Positions 1 to 8,004 of a stretch of DNA of 64,000 bases are shown here, in pieces; the first letter of the stretch is position 1, and every line of letters starts with the position of its first letter. The position numbers and the translations under genes are program-made. The stretch comes from Archangium sp. Lineage in GTDB: Bacteria > Myxococcota > Myxococcia > Myxococcales > Myxococcaceae. The notes beneath the pieces were generated by a model. That model ran no database searches. It was not told the DNA's origin and saw only the letters and a list, made by a program, of their open reading frames with translations. Location of the stretch: the NCBI GenBank assembly GCA_030681645.1, contig JAUXRX010000053.1, forward strand, positions 1 to 64,000. The letters are read 5' to 3'.

Positions 1-56
1 CGAGACGTAGTCAATGATGACGTCCCGCTCGCAACGTCATCATTGACTACGTCTCG
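1..56. repeat. Perfect 23-bp inverted repeat, possible terminator of the MarR-like gene
   Basis: Positions 1-23 and 34-56 are exact reverse complements with a 10-nt spacer. The element lies 23 bases beyond the stop of the minus-strand regulator gene at 80, so it could be its terminator. The stem is long and only moderately GC-rich, and any U-tract would fall outside the window. Each arm is also an imperfect palindrome, so a protein binding site or the end of a small mobile element is possible. Confidence 0.7.
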
Positions 57-79
57 CGACGCTCTCGCTGGGCTGCCGC

Positions 80-682
80 TCAGGAGTTCCAGATCTTGTT
101 CCACACCGCATCGATTCGCGCGTAGTCCTCAGCGGTCCGCACCTTCCGTGCCCCCGGTGTGACGGCCGCGGACTCGAGGTGAGCGTTCCATTCCGGGTCC
201 TTCCACGACTCTTCCGGCTCGAGGAGCCCGCGCCGCCACCCCTTCGCTGAGGGCCGGTTCACCACGGCCGTGACCATGTGCTGGAGGGAGTCGAAGACCG
301 CGTCGAGGTCGACGAACTTCCCCATGAGGCCCTCCCATGCGGCGAGACGCAGCTCCAGGGCACGAGCGAGCGCGACGCCATCAGGCGAGAGGGACCATCC
401 TTCCGTGCCACGCTCGGAAGCGCGGACGGCGTGAACGAGACCGCGCTTCTTCAGCGCTCGCAGGGACCGCCACACGTTCTGACGCTGTCGCCCTGAGGAG
501 AGCGCGAGGTCGCTGGCAGATCGCCCCGGCATCCTCGAGAGCAGGAGGAAGATCATCACCTGCGAACCGTCGAGGCCCACCTCGCGGCCCCACGTGCGCT
601 CGACCGCGTCCAGCACCATCAACGCCTGCTTCACCGCAATCCAGATGCTCATGATCGCGGTCTTCGCACGAGGGTCTGACAT
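80..682 (-). CDS. MarR-like winged-helix transcriptional regulator
   Basis: A 200-residue soluble protein. The central part (about residues 35-105) looks like a MarR-type winged helix: a hydrophobic helix, the segment SASDLALSSGRQRQNVWRSL as the likely recognition helix-turn-helix, then LKKRGLVHAV and a charged wing. The N-terminal helix (IWIAVKQALMVLDAVERTWG) would serve in dimerisation. The C-terminal 60 residues are polar and not recognisable. The ATG at 682-680 is preceded by a tight hairpin rather than a clear Shine-Dalgarno. The ligand and targets are unknown; the neighbouring lipoprotein gene lies upstream on the same strand. The family call rests on pattern only; another winged-helix family is possible. 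Confidence 0.65.
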   Translation of the reverse strand: MSDPRAKTAIMSIWIAVKQALMVLDAVERTWGREVGLDGSQVMIFLLLSRMPGRSASDLALSSGRQRQNVWRSLRALKKRGLVHAVRASERGTEGWSLSPDGVALARALELRLAAWEGLMGKFVDLDAVFDSLQHMVTAVVNRPSAKGWRRGLLEPEESWKDPEWNAHLESAAVTPGARKVRTAEDYARIDAVWNKIWNS

Positions 683-683
683 G

Positions 684-701
684 ACCTGGCCGAAGCCAGG
701 T
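684..701 (-). promoter_or_regulatory. cUUCGg tetraloop hairpin abutting the MarR-like start codon
   Basis: On the minus strand the bases read ACCTGGC-TTCG-GCCAGGT, a perfect 7-bp stem closed by C-G around TTCG, the classical hyperstable tetraloop. It ends one base before the ATG at 682 and occupies the position where a ribosome binding site would be. It could limit translation initiation, or as DNA serve as an operator for autoregulation. The structure is seen directly; the function is inferred. Confidence 0.6.
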
Positions 702-798
702 GCAGCAGACTCACGAAGCGCCCGCGGTCGAGAGGCCCGCCCGTATCAGCGCTGGACCCCGACCTTCAGCCGCCACGTTCCCTCGAGGCAAACCCACC

Positions 799-3123
799 TC
801 ACATCGCCCTGAACGTGAGGTTGAGCTCCCCCGGGCCCGCGATGTCGAACGCCTTCACCACCACGAACACCGTCTTCGGCGCCGCGGTCGTATTCGGGAC
901 GACCAACGTATCGGGATCCCCCGCGAACCCCCGGTCGATGCACACCTCGCTCGCCGCCATCGTGCACACCGGGCTCTTCGCGAACAGCACCACGTCGAGC
1001 ACGAACCCGACCGGCGTGCCCACCACCGTGAGCGTCTGCATCGCGGGAATCGTCACCTCGTACACCACGTCGGTCCCAGCGGCGTTCGTGGAGCAGAGAT
1101 CAGACGGGATGTCCGCGGCTGCATCGGTCAGGTCGACGAACCGCGTCGCCGCGCCGGCCGTGAGCGTGACCACGTCAGGCAACGTGCACGACTCGTTCGT
1201 CGGTGGCGGGCGGGGAGGCTCGAGAGCCAGCTCGATGCCGAACTGCGCGTCGACCCCGTCCGAGCCGAGAATCACGTAGTACGTGCCGGCAGGCAGGTTG
1301 TTGCTCGCCACGATCTCCGGGTCGAGCGACCCCGCATTGTTCGCGCACGCGAGGTCCATGGCCGTGTCACACGGCGCGCCTCGAATCGAGAGCACCGCGT
1401 CGCTGTCGCCCACGCTCGTCGCCGTCACCACCACCCGCTGCGCCTGCGTGGTGGTGAATTGGTAGACCGCGTCACCACCGCTGACGGTCGCGCAGGCCTG
1501 CGTGTAGTCACTGGCCGCGGCCCCGAGGTCCACCATCTGGCTCATGTTCGGCACCAGCGTCGCGGGGGTGGCGCAGGTCTCGTTGCTCGGCGGCAGCACC
1601 GGCGCGTCGAGCGCGAGCTCGAGCCCGAACTGCCCATGCGCGACGCCGAAGGCAGCCAGCACCACGTACCAGGTGCCCGGAGGCAGGTTGTTCACCGTCA
1701 ACACATCCGGCGACGAGCCGGGGAGGTCGACACAGTCGACTTCGTTCGTGTCGGCGTCACAGGGCGCCGCGCGCAGTGACAGCACTCCGTCCGCGAGGCC
1801 CACCCCCGTCGCGGTGAGCGTCACCTTCTGCGGCATGGTGGTGGTGAACTCGTACACCACGTCGCCGCCCATCGGGCTCGCGCACGAGAACGTGTAGTCC
1901 TTCGACCCCATGTTCACGTCCGCCATCTGGCTCACGTTGGGCACGAGCGTGGTGGGCGTGGCGCAGGTGTCGTTCGCCGGCTGCGGCGTGGGCGGGGCGA
2001 GCACGACCTGGAGCGAAAACTCGCCCGCCGTAGGACCATCGCCATCCACCACGACGAAGTACGTCCCCGCGGGCACGCTGCGCGCGGTGAACGTCCTCCC
2101 CGAGCCCGAGCGGCAGCCGCGTTGATTGCTCGCGCCGCCCTGGCCGCACGCGTTGGTGAGCGCGATGGCCGGGCTCAGGCTCGACCAGCTCGGCGTGTCC
2201 ACGGTCACCGTCACGTCTTGTGGCTGAGTCAGTGTCACTGAATAGAAGACCTCCGGCGCGAGAGCGGACGCCGCGCTGCAGGTCAGCGGTGAGCCGGCGG
2301 TGTCGTTGAACGTGCCTTCGGTGGTGCCCGTCGCCGTCGCCACGCCGTTGGTGAAGGTGAGCATCGCGGCGCCGCTGCACTGATCGTTCGGCTGGCCCGG
2401 CGGCGGATCGACCAACTCGAACTCCACGTCATACGTGCCGTCGTTCACGTTGTCGGGCGCGTCGTTCTCGAGCAGCACGTAGTACGTGCCGGGCGGCAGG
2501 CGCTCGAACGCGAGCACCTCGGGATCATTCGTCGTGTCGACGCACGCAGCCTGCGCGAACAGCGCGCACGGCGACGTCACCAGCGACATCACCGCGTCTT
2601 GGCCCTTGCCCGAGGTGTCCGTGGCCGAGACGATCAACCCCTTCGGCTCGGTGAGCGTCACCTGGAACAGCACGTCGTTGCCCTCGCCGGAGCTGGTGTT
2701 GCAGTCGGCCTTGTATTGATGGGTCGCCTGCGCGAGGTCGACGGTGACGGTCACCACCGAGACCGCACCACCGTCTGCCGACGCGCCTCCGTCGAACGTC
2801 ACGGGGATCGCGTAGGTGCAGATGTCGCCCGAGCTGAACACGCCGCCGTCGTCGAAGGGGTCCACCACCGGGCCCGCATCGACGCCGCCGCCATCGGTGC
2901 TGCCACCGCCGCCGCCCATCGCGCCGCCGCCCGAGCCACCGCCACTGCCGCCGCCGGCCCCGCCTCCTCCACCACCGCCCTGGGCGAGGCTTTCGCACGT
3001 GCCCGTGTTGGTGTTGCAGATGCTGCCCGCGCCACAGCCCGTGTCCTTGCAGCCCTTCTTGATCACGGGGCCGCAGCCAGCGAGGAACGCGAGAGGAACG
3101 GAGAGGAGAAGGATGCGCTTCAT
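799..3123 (-). CDS. Large secreted lipoprotein with repeated PPC-like beta domains
   Basis: About 774 residues. I place the start at the ATG at 3123, giving MKRILLLSVPLAFLAGC, a signal peptide with lipobox LAGC; the longer reading frame adds 22 residues without signal character. After the lipobox come a Cys-rich segment (CKDTGCGAGSICNTNTGTC), a Gly/Ser-rich linker, then about five repeats of roughly 120-130 residues. Several repeats open with motifs such as PNDQC, ANDTC, SNETC or TNESC, and they carry a 'LPPGTYYVVL' strand near their ends. This is the pattern of bacterial pre-peptidase C-terminal (PPC) domains, usually appended to exported proteases, but no catalytic domain is present. A surface-exposed adhesive or binding role is inferred. 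Confidence 0.75.
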   Translation of the reverse strand: MKRILLLSVPLAFLAGCGPVIKKGCKDTGCGAGSICNTNTGTCESLAQGGGGGGGAGGGSGGGSGGGAMGGGGGSTDGGGVDAGPVVDPFDDGGVFSSGDICTYAIPVTFDGGASADGGAVSVVTVTVDLAQATHQYKADCNTSSGEGNDVLFQVTLTEPKGLIVSATDTSGKGQDAVMSLVTSPCALFAQAACVDTTNDPEVLAFERLPPGTYYVLLENDAPDNVNDGTYDVEFELVDPPPGQPNDQCSGAAMLTFTNGVATATGTTEGTFNDTAGSPLTCSAASALAPEVFYSVTLTQPQDVTVTVDTPSWSSLSPAIALTNACGQGGASNQRGCRSGSGRTFTARSVPAGTYFVVVDGDGPTAGEFSLQVVLAPPTPQPANDTCATPTTLVPNVSQMADVNMGSKDYTFSCASPMGGDVVYEFTTTMPQKVTLTATGVGLADGVLSLRAAPCDADTNEVDCVDLPGSSPDVLTVNNLPPGTWYVVLAAFGVAHGQFGLELALDAPVLPPSNETCATPATLVPNMSQMVDLGAAASDYTQACATVSGGDAVYQFTTTQAQRVVVTATSVGDSDAVLSIRGAPCDTAMDLACANNAGSLDPEIVASNNLPAGTYYVILGSDGVDAQFGIELALEPPRPPPTNESCTLPDVVTLTAGAATRFVDLTDAAADIPSDLCSTNAAGTDVVYEVTIPAMQTLTVVGTPVGFVLDVVLFAKSPVCTMAASEVCIDRGFAGDPDTLVVPNTTAAPKTVFVVVKAFDIAGPGELNLTFRAM

Positions 3124-3210
3124 GAAGGCGGACCCTAGATCCCTTTCGGGCGGTTGTTCCTCATTGAAGCAAGTGAGTCGCCTCGCCACGACCCAGGACG
3201 CCGCGCTGAC

Positions 3211-3474
3211 CTACTTGATGCGGGCGGCGACGTCGAAGCCACCCGACTTCGGCTCCACGCGCAGCACCCGAACGCTCGCCTTCATCGACTTGCGGCCTGA
3301 CAGCGTCACCTGCATGTCGGCGCCGACCACGGGCTCCATCGCGGCGTGGAACAGCAGGCCGTGGCCTGACAGGTTCTTTCCGTCACCCTCGAACTCGACT
3401 CCGCTCTCGAGATCCAACACGGAGACGGAGGTGGCTTCGAGGTGCTCGCGGTCGTCCTGGCGCTGCTCGGTCAT
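3211..3474 (-). CDS. Single-domain PilZ protein, probable c-di-GMP receptor
   Basis: An 87-residue protein made of one PilZ domain. The N-terminus carries an RxxxR motif (RQDDR, residues 5-9) and about 24 residues later NLSGHG, the [D/N]xSxxG motif; together these form the usual c-di-GMP contact set. Beta strands follow (SVRVLRVEPKSGGFDVAARI). I chose the ATG at 3474 because GGGAG lies 7 bases upstream and the in-frame extension to 3564 is not PilZ-like and runs toward the divergent gene at 3579. A likely partner is motility or envelope machinery, but nothing nearby identifies it. Confidence 0.8.
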   Translation of the reverse strand: MTEQRQDDREHLEATSVSVLDLESGVEFEGDGKNLSGHGLLFHAAMEPVVGADMQVTLSGRKSMKASVRVLRVEPKSGGFDVAARIK

Positions 3475-3578
3475 CGATGGCTCCCAACGCGCTTCATCGC
3501 GCGACAGGCACGTTACGCGCGCCACCGAGGTGGTCAAAAAAGCGCGCGCACGCCACGCCGACACTACGGTGAGGCGCG

Positions 3579-4187
3579 ATGGCGACCCGAGTGCTGCGCA
3601 GGCCGAAGAAGCGGGTGCAGGTTCGCGCGAAGTCGCGCAGCGAGGGGCTGCAACACCTCGGCTACGGCTTCTTCCGCTTCTTCATCTACGGCCTGTTCGG
3701 CGTGGCGCTGGAGGTCTTCTTCTACAACCTCGTGCGCAACCTCCGCGGCGTGCCGGGGCTGGGCCTGCTCTTCCAGTTCGACTGGCAGGTCGACCAGGCG
3801 CTCGCGCTGGGCGCCATCTGGAAGGTGCCGGCCATCTCGCTCTACGGGCAGTGCAGCCTGTGGATGTTCTTCGTCTACGGCGTGGCGTCGTTCTGCATCG
3901 AGTTCGTCTACCGCAACGGGTCCGACGTGCCGTGGCCGGTGCGGGCGATCATCTACGGGCTGATCATCTTCCTCTGGGAATGTCTCTCGGGCTGGTTGCT
4001 CTACTGGGGCACGGGCTATCGCATCTGGTTCTACGCGGACCCCGGGAACTTCTTCCAGATGACCTCGTGGCGCATTCTGCCCATCTGGTGCGTGACCGGC
4101 CTGGTGGTCGAGTACCTGTACCGGCAGTTGATGGATCCGGACCTGGTGCACGCCATCGAGACGGCGACGCCGAAGCCCGAAGTCTGA
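3579..4187 (+). CDS. Multi-pass membrane protein resembling the CmpB-like putative ABC permease family
   Basis: A 202-residue protein with a basic N-terminus and about five hydrophobic segments (approximately residues 27-48, 80-105, 115-140, 155-180). The stretch LWECLSGWLLYWGTGYRIW followed by YADPGNFFQMTSWRI resembles the conserved 'E-x-x-x-G-W-L-L-E' and 'W-x-Y-(S)D-x-P-x-N' pattern of the small putative ABC-transporter permease family PF06541. No ATPase gene is adjacent, so transport function is unproven. GAGG five bases before the ATG supports the start. The gene is divergent from the PilZ gene and separated by about 100 bases. Confidence 0.55.
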   Translation: MATRVLRRPKKRVQVRAKSRSEGLQHLGYGFFRFFIYGLFGVALEVFFYNLVRNLRGVPGLGLLFQFDWQVDQALALGAIWKVPAISLYGQCSLWMFFVYGVASFCIEFVYRNGSDVPWPVRAIIYGLIIFLWECLSGWLLYWGTGYRIWFYADPGNFFQMTSWRILPIWCVTGLVVEYLYRQLMDPDLVHAIETATPKPEV

Positions 4188-4211
4188 GCCGCGCCGTTTC
4201 ACCCCGTCACC

Positions 4212-4236
4212 GTTCACCCCGAGCGGAGTCGAGGGG
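4212..4236. repeat. Short interspersed repeat, 'TTCACC..GAGCGGAGTCGAGGGG' family
   Basis: This intergenic copy lies between convergent genes. The same core recurs at 52332-52358 inside the PTS gene and, interrupted, at 8674-8712 inside an exported-protein gene. The arms do not form a long hairpin, so it differs from the palindromic family described elsewhere in this window. Confidence 0.6.
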
Positions 4237-4803
4237 CTACCCCTTCGTCATCACCCACGTGCAGCGGTAGGTGCACGCGTGGCCGTCGTGGTCCTTGATC
4301 TCCACCTTCGGCACCACGCCCGACGCGCGCAGCGCCGCTTCGACCAGGCCCTGGGTGAAGGTCGGGTACGGGCCGACCTCGTTCATCCACAGCTCGAGGC
4401 AGGTGGGGCTCAGCTCCGTCACCTTCGCCTCGGTGTAGTTGTTTCCCGAGCGGAAGTTACGGGTGGCGCGGTGAATGGCGCGGCGCGGGCCCAGCACGCG
4501 AATGAGCGCGAGCACGGCGCGGCCGAGGAACGTCTCGCGGTAGCCCTCGATGAACGCCTCACCCAGGTGGAAGAGCGCCTGTTCGCGCGGCTCACCGGGC
4601 CAGGTCTCTTCGGCCGAGGCGAGCAGGCACTTCATCCACACCTCGAAGGGGTACGCGGGCAGCAACGCGGCGTCGACATCGAGGCCCGCTTCCTTGAGCC
4701 GCGCCTTGCACTGCTGCGTCAGCCGGGGGCGCACGGCGCGGAGCAGGCCTTCCATCGTCTGCTCGAACACCACCTGTGGTTGCAGCCCAGCCCCGTCAGC
4801 CAT
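4237..4803 (-). CDS. DUF2378 family protein (myxobacterial lineage-specific)
   Basis: 188 residues from the ATG at 4803, which has GAGG a few bases upstream; the 15-residue upstream extension is not conserved-looking. The sequence has the features of the Myxococcales DUF2378 / TIGR02265 family: an N-terminal 'VFEQTMEGLLRAV', a central 'YPFEVWMKCLLASAEETWPG', 'LGEAFIEGYRETFLGRAVLALIRVLGP' (seen in pieces), and a C-terminal 'CTYRCTW'. Members are about 180-200 residues, occur in many paralogous copies in myxobacteria, and have no established biochemical function. The protein is soluble and has no signal peptide. It is a useful marker for the host lineage. Confidence 0.85.
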   Translation of the reverse strand: MADGAGLQPQVVFEQTMEGLLRAVRPRLTQQCKARLKEAGLDVDAALLPAYPFEVWMKCLLASAEETWPGEPREQALFHLGEAFIEGYRETFLGRAVLALIRVLGPRRAIHRATRNFRSGNNYTEAKVTELSPTCLELWMNEVGPYPTFTQGLVEAALRASGVVPKVEIKDHDGHACTYRCTWVMTKG

Positions 4804-4946
4804 CGTGCCTCGACTGTAACGCCCGGTCTGCGGGGAAGCGGGTAACATCGACGCGAGGTCGAGGGGGACTCACACCTGAAGCTCGAGTTCAATGATCTGC
4901 CTCAAGCCATGCGCGTCGCTGCAGCATCACTGATCGACACCCTCCT

Positions 4947-4990
4947 CCCTCTCCCCGCGAGGGCCGCGAGGGGGAGAGGGCCTGGGGCTA
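4947..4990. repeat. Palindromic REP-like element, intergenic copy
   Basis: CCCTCTCCCC at 4947-4956 pairs with GGGGAGAGGG at 4971-4980, followed by a degenerate CCTGGGGCTAGGG tail. It sits just downstream of the pilin-like gene end at 5004 and could act as its terminator. It belongs to the family that recurs about ten more times in this window. Confidence 0.8.
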
Positions 4991-5003
4991 GGGCCGCGCG
5001 CTC

Positions 5004-5840
5004 TCAGGGGCCGCCGTTGCCACGGCCAGACGAACCGCTTCCACCGTTGCCGTTGTTGCCGTCGCCGTGATTCCCATGGTTGCCGGACGAACCGCTGCCG
5101 CCGTTGCCGTTGCCGCCGTTGCCGTTGCCGGACGAACCGCTGCCGCCGTTGCCGTTGCCGCCGTTGCCGTTGCCGCCGTTGCCGTTGCCGGACGAACCGC
5201 TGCCGCCGTTGCCGTTGCCGGACGAACCGCTGCCGCCGTTGTTGCCAGGAGAACCGCTGCCGCCGTTGCCAGACGAGCCCCCGGGGGAATCACCGCCCCC
5301 AGACGACCCGCCACCGGGCGAATCGCCGCCGCCCGGAGCCTCGCCGCCGGACGACAGCGACGAGCACGGCGTCAACGGTGGAGTGAGCGCCTCGCCGTCA
5401 CGAGCGTCGCTCAGCAGAATCCACCCCGAGCACAGCTGCCAGTCGCGCGTCCGGTAGATGAACGTGTCGCCTACGCGCTCACGCACCGTGACGGTGAAGC
5501 TCGGCTGCGCGGCCTCGACGGCATCCAGGCGATACGCGAAGCGCAGGTTCCCCTCGATGTCGATCCCGAACGTGCGCCACCCGGCCATCGCGCGATCGAA
5601 CCGGCTCGGCACGACGAGCGGGTTCCACGCCGCCGTGTACGCGCCGTACGACAGCGACTCGTTGCCCAGCCGCGCTTTCACGCTCGTCTCGAGGTACGGG
5701 AGCACCACGTCCTGCTCGGCCCGCTTTGCCCTCTGCACGAAGCCCATGAATGAGGGGAGCGCCAGGCTGGCGAGGCTGCCGATGATCGACACCACCATCA
5801 TCATCTCCACCAGCGTCATTCCTCGCCTGTGCCGTCTCAT
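5004..5840 (-). CDS. Pilin-like (type II/IV) exported protein with a long Gly/Ser/Asn tail
   Basis: 278 residues from the ATG at 5840. The N-terminus MRRHRRG|MTLVEMMMVVSIIGSLASL is a textbook class III prepilin leader: a basic leader ending in Gly, then a residue before T-L-V-E with Glu at +5, then about 20 hydrophobic residues. A pilin-like globular part follows up to about residue 165 (WQLCSGWILLSDA, C..C pair). The last 110 residues are Gly/Ser/Asn/Pro low complexity made of GSSGNGNGG-like units. Its ATG overlaps the stop of the preceding gene (ATGA), so translation is coupled to the one-TM and HDOD genes. It is probably a minor pilin or pseudopilin; the glycine tail is unusual for one and could be a flexible or sticky extension. 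Confidence 0.75.
   Translation of the reverse strand: MRRHRRGMTLVEMMMVVSIIGSLASLALPSFMGFVQRAKRAEQDVVLPYLETSVKARLGNESLSYGAYTAAWNPLVVPSRFDRAMAGWRTFGIDIEGNLRFAYRLDAVEAAQPSFTVTVRERVGDTFIYRTRDWQLCSGWILLSDARDGEALTPPLTPCSSLSSGGEAPGGGDSPGGGSSGGGDSPGGSSGNGGSGSPGNNGGSGSSGNGNGGSGSSGNGNGGNGNGGNGNGGSGSSGNGNGGNGNGGSGSSGNHGNHGDGNNGNGGSGSSGRGNGGP
5074..5250. repeat. Tandem degenerate repeat encoding the GSSGNGNGG tail
   Basis: Units built from GCCGTTGCCGTTGCC and GGACGAACCGCT alternate through this stretch of the pilin-like gene. Their regularity suggests expansion by slippage or recombination, so length variation between strains is expected. Confidence 0.8.
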
Positions 5841-6688
5841 GGTGCCGCCTGTCTGCGTTGAAGCACCCATTCACCCGTGGCCGCCTTCGTCGCGCTCAGC
5901 CCCTGGGCTTCGAGCTGCGAGAGGAAGGTCTTCAGTGAAGCGTCGTCCGCGGCTGCGCTCCCCGGGGCGACGAACGCGCGCCCGCGATCGACGTCCCCCA
6001 CCACCACCCAGGGCGCCGGGGCTTGCTGGCCGACGATCCCGACCAGGTGGAAGGCGGCGGTGAAGAGCATCGTCGCGGCGAAGACCCAGCGAAGCGGCCT
6101 GCCACGCACCGCCTCGGGGTCTGCAGCCGCGCCGAACGAGAGCAGCCGGGTGTCGGTGCCGGTGCGCTCGGGCCTCGGCTTCGCCTTGAAGGCGGCCAGC
6201 CTGGCCAGCTGCTCGATCGCCTCACCGAGCGCCGCCATCAGCTCGTCGGCGCTCGCGCCGCCATCGAGGGCGAAGTACCCCGCGGCCAGGAGCGTTTCTC
6301 GCGCTTCGACCCCTTCGTCGATCAACGCCTGCAGGGAAGCATGGTCGACACCGAGCGCCAGGTTCGAGCGCTCGACCGCGACCAGCACCCGCCACGCGCT
6401 CGCGGTCGCCGCCGCCACTGGATCCTCAGCGCCTGCGAGGCTCGTGCGCGCGGCGTCGTAGAGGTGCTCGGGCAGCATCGACAGCACCCGCAGGTGCGCC
6501 GCCTGCAGCGGCTCGTCGACCTCCGCGAGGGCCGTGATCGCCTGCAGGACCTCGTGTGCGGCTGGGAGGCCGAGGGGCCACGGCCGTCGCTCATCGAAGG
6601 CCACCTGCTTCGGAGGTGGCACCAGCTCGAGCTCGGGCTCGGGCTTCGGTTCTTCTGGCGTCTGCGGATCGAACTCGGCGGCGTTCAT
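5837..6688 (-). CDS. Unrecognised protein with one C-terminal-proximal membrane segment
   Basis: 283 residues from the ATG at 6688, chosen because it overlaps the stop of the HDOD gene as ATGA; its own stop overlaps the next start in the same way. The N-terminus is acidic and proline-rich (TPEEPKPEPELELVPPP). Residues about 40-190 are Ala/Leu-rich and probably helical. One membrane segment follows (WVFAATMLFTAAFHLVGIVG, about residues 205-225), then a 60-residue C-terminal domain (ending VLQRRQAAP). I do not recognise the family. The double coupling implies it works in fixed ratio with the HDOD protein and the pilin-like protein, perhaps as a membrane anchor between a cytoplasmic sensor and an export apparatus; this is inference. 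Confidence 0.7.
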   Translation of the reverse strand: MNAAEFDPQTPEEPKPEPELELVPPPKQVAFDERRPWPLGLPAAHEVLQAITALAEVDEPLQAAHLRVLSMLPEHLYDAARTSLAGAEDPVAAATASAWRVLVAVERSNLALGVDHASLQALIDEGVEARETLLAAGYFALDGGASADELMAALGEAIEQLARLAAFKAKPRPERTGTDTRLLSFGAAADPEAVRGRPLRWVFAATMLFTAAFHLVGIVGQQAPAPWVVVGDVDRGRAFVAPGSAAADDASLKTFLSQLEAQGLSATKAATGEWVLQRRQAAP

Positions 6689-7857
6689 GCGGCGAGTTCC
6701 GCCGGACTGGGAGCGGCGCACCAGAGGTCCTTGAGGCGGAGTGCCACCTCAGGCGTCGGAGCGAAGAGCGTCGCCTCTGCTTCAGCGCGTCCGTTCGAGC
6801 CAACCCCTGAGCTGTGGGTGACCCGCACCCAGAGCTCGAGCGGTCCCTCAGGCAGCTGCACCTCGAGCTCCTCGAGGTGGTTGTCGGGCAACTGCGCGTC
6901 GGTGTGCAACAGGAGCCGCCGCGCCGAGAGCAGCATCAACTCGCCCACGCGGCCTCCGCTCACCTTCACCGGGAAGACCGGTCCCCTGGGCGCCTCGAGC
7001 GGGGTCGCCGTGGAGATCACCGCCGAGTGGGTCGCGGCGGGCCGCTCTGCCTCGAACGCCGCCACCAGCGAGGGGATCGCGTTGAGCGCTTCGAGCAGCG
7101 GACCGCGCCGTGCCGGCTCGATGCGCGCGAGCCACGGGAGCCGGGACTCACCGAGCGAGAAGCCGGCGTGGAGCAGCTCGAGCAGGGCATCGCTCAGGCG
7201 CACCACCGAGGCGGCATCGGGCGCTCCATCGTCAGGGAGGTGATGGACTTCGATCACCTGGCCCACGCCCGGGGGCAACGACCAACGCTCGGCGAGCACT
7301 CGGCCCAGCTCCACGTGGTGTGCCTGCGCGAGGGCGAGCCAGGCTTCCGGCTCCAGGGGTGGGGCCTTCGGGTGCTGCGCGAGGATCAGCTCGAGCGTGG
7401 CCAGCGCGACCAGGCGGCCCACGTCGTGCAGCAGCCCTTCGAGGAACAGGCGCTCGGCGTCGAGGCCGAACTCGGGCGCCAATCGCTCGCAGATCAACGC
7501 CGAGGTGAGCGCGTCCTGCATCGCGCCCCGGCGCAGCGCGAGCAGCGGGCCCGCCCCGGTGCTCGCCACGCCCAGCCCGGACGCGAGGGCGAGGCGGGCG
7601 AGCTCCTTCTCGCCGATGCGCGTGATGGCGGTGGAGAGGCTGGTGGTCGGCTGCCCGCGCGCGTGGCTGGCGGAATTGGCGATGCGCAGCACCGCGGCCG
7701 CGAGCATCGGGTCGACCTTGATGGCGTCGATCACCTGCGTGAGCGAGTGTTCGGGGTCGGCCACGAGCTTGCGAAGCCGCAGCGCGGTGCGTGGTTGAGG
7801 CATCAGCTGAATCGCGCGGCGGGCCACCCGCTCTTTGAGCTCGACTTCCAGGTTCAT
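6685..7857 (-). CDS. HDOD-domain signalling protein with a C-terminal PilZ-like region
   Basis: 390 residues. The first 240 or so form an HDOD domain: 'MPQPRTALRLRKLVADPEHSL' near the start, 'DPMLAAAVLRIANSA', and the helical segment around FLEGLLHDVGRL, followed by 'LGRVLAERWSLPPGVGQVIEVHH' (seen as adjacent pieces). The HD-like residues HDVGRL and the later VHH are present, but HDOD proteins normally lack phosphodiesterase activity. The last 100 residues (VFPVKVSGGRVGELMLLSA, then ELWVRVTHSS) form a beta-rich domain that resembles a degenerate PilZ fold. It is first in a three-gene set with ATGA overlaps, followed by the one-TM protein and the pilin-like protein. A regulatory role for surface structures is inferred. 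Confidence 0.75.
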   Translation of the reverse strand: MNLEVELKERVARRAIQLMPQPRTALRLRKLVADPEHSLTQVIDAIKVDPMLAAAVLRIANSASHARGQPTTSLSTAITRIGEKELARLALASGLGVASTGAGPLLALRRGAMQDALTSALICERLAPEFGLDAERLFLEGLLHDVGRLVALATLELILAQHPKAPPLEPEAWLALAQAHHVELGRVLAERWSLPPGVGQVIEVHHLPDDGAPDAASVVRLSDALLELLHAGFSLGESRLPWLARIEPARRGPLLEALNAIPSLVAAFEAERPAATHSAVISTATPLEAPRGPVFPVKVSGGRVGELMLLSARRLLLHTDAQLPDNHLEELEVQLPEGPLELWVRVTHSSGVGSNGRAEAEATLFAPTPEVALRLKDLWCAAPSPAELAA

Positions 7858-8004
7858 CGATCGTCCCCGCGCGGATCAACAGCAAGCAGGAGACCAGCAG
7901 GTTGTCGTTGATCAGACGGCCTTCGAGCCGGGTCACGGCGCTCCAGCGAGGTGGTCCCGACCCGGTGTCACCGCGCACCCGCTGAAGGTGTAGCCTCCGG
8001 CTCC

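Noticed and set aside
5074..5250. Possible CRISPR array
   Set aside because: The repeats are short degenerate codon repeats with no unique spacers and they encode the pilin tail.
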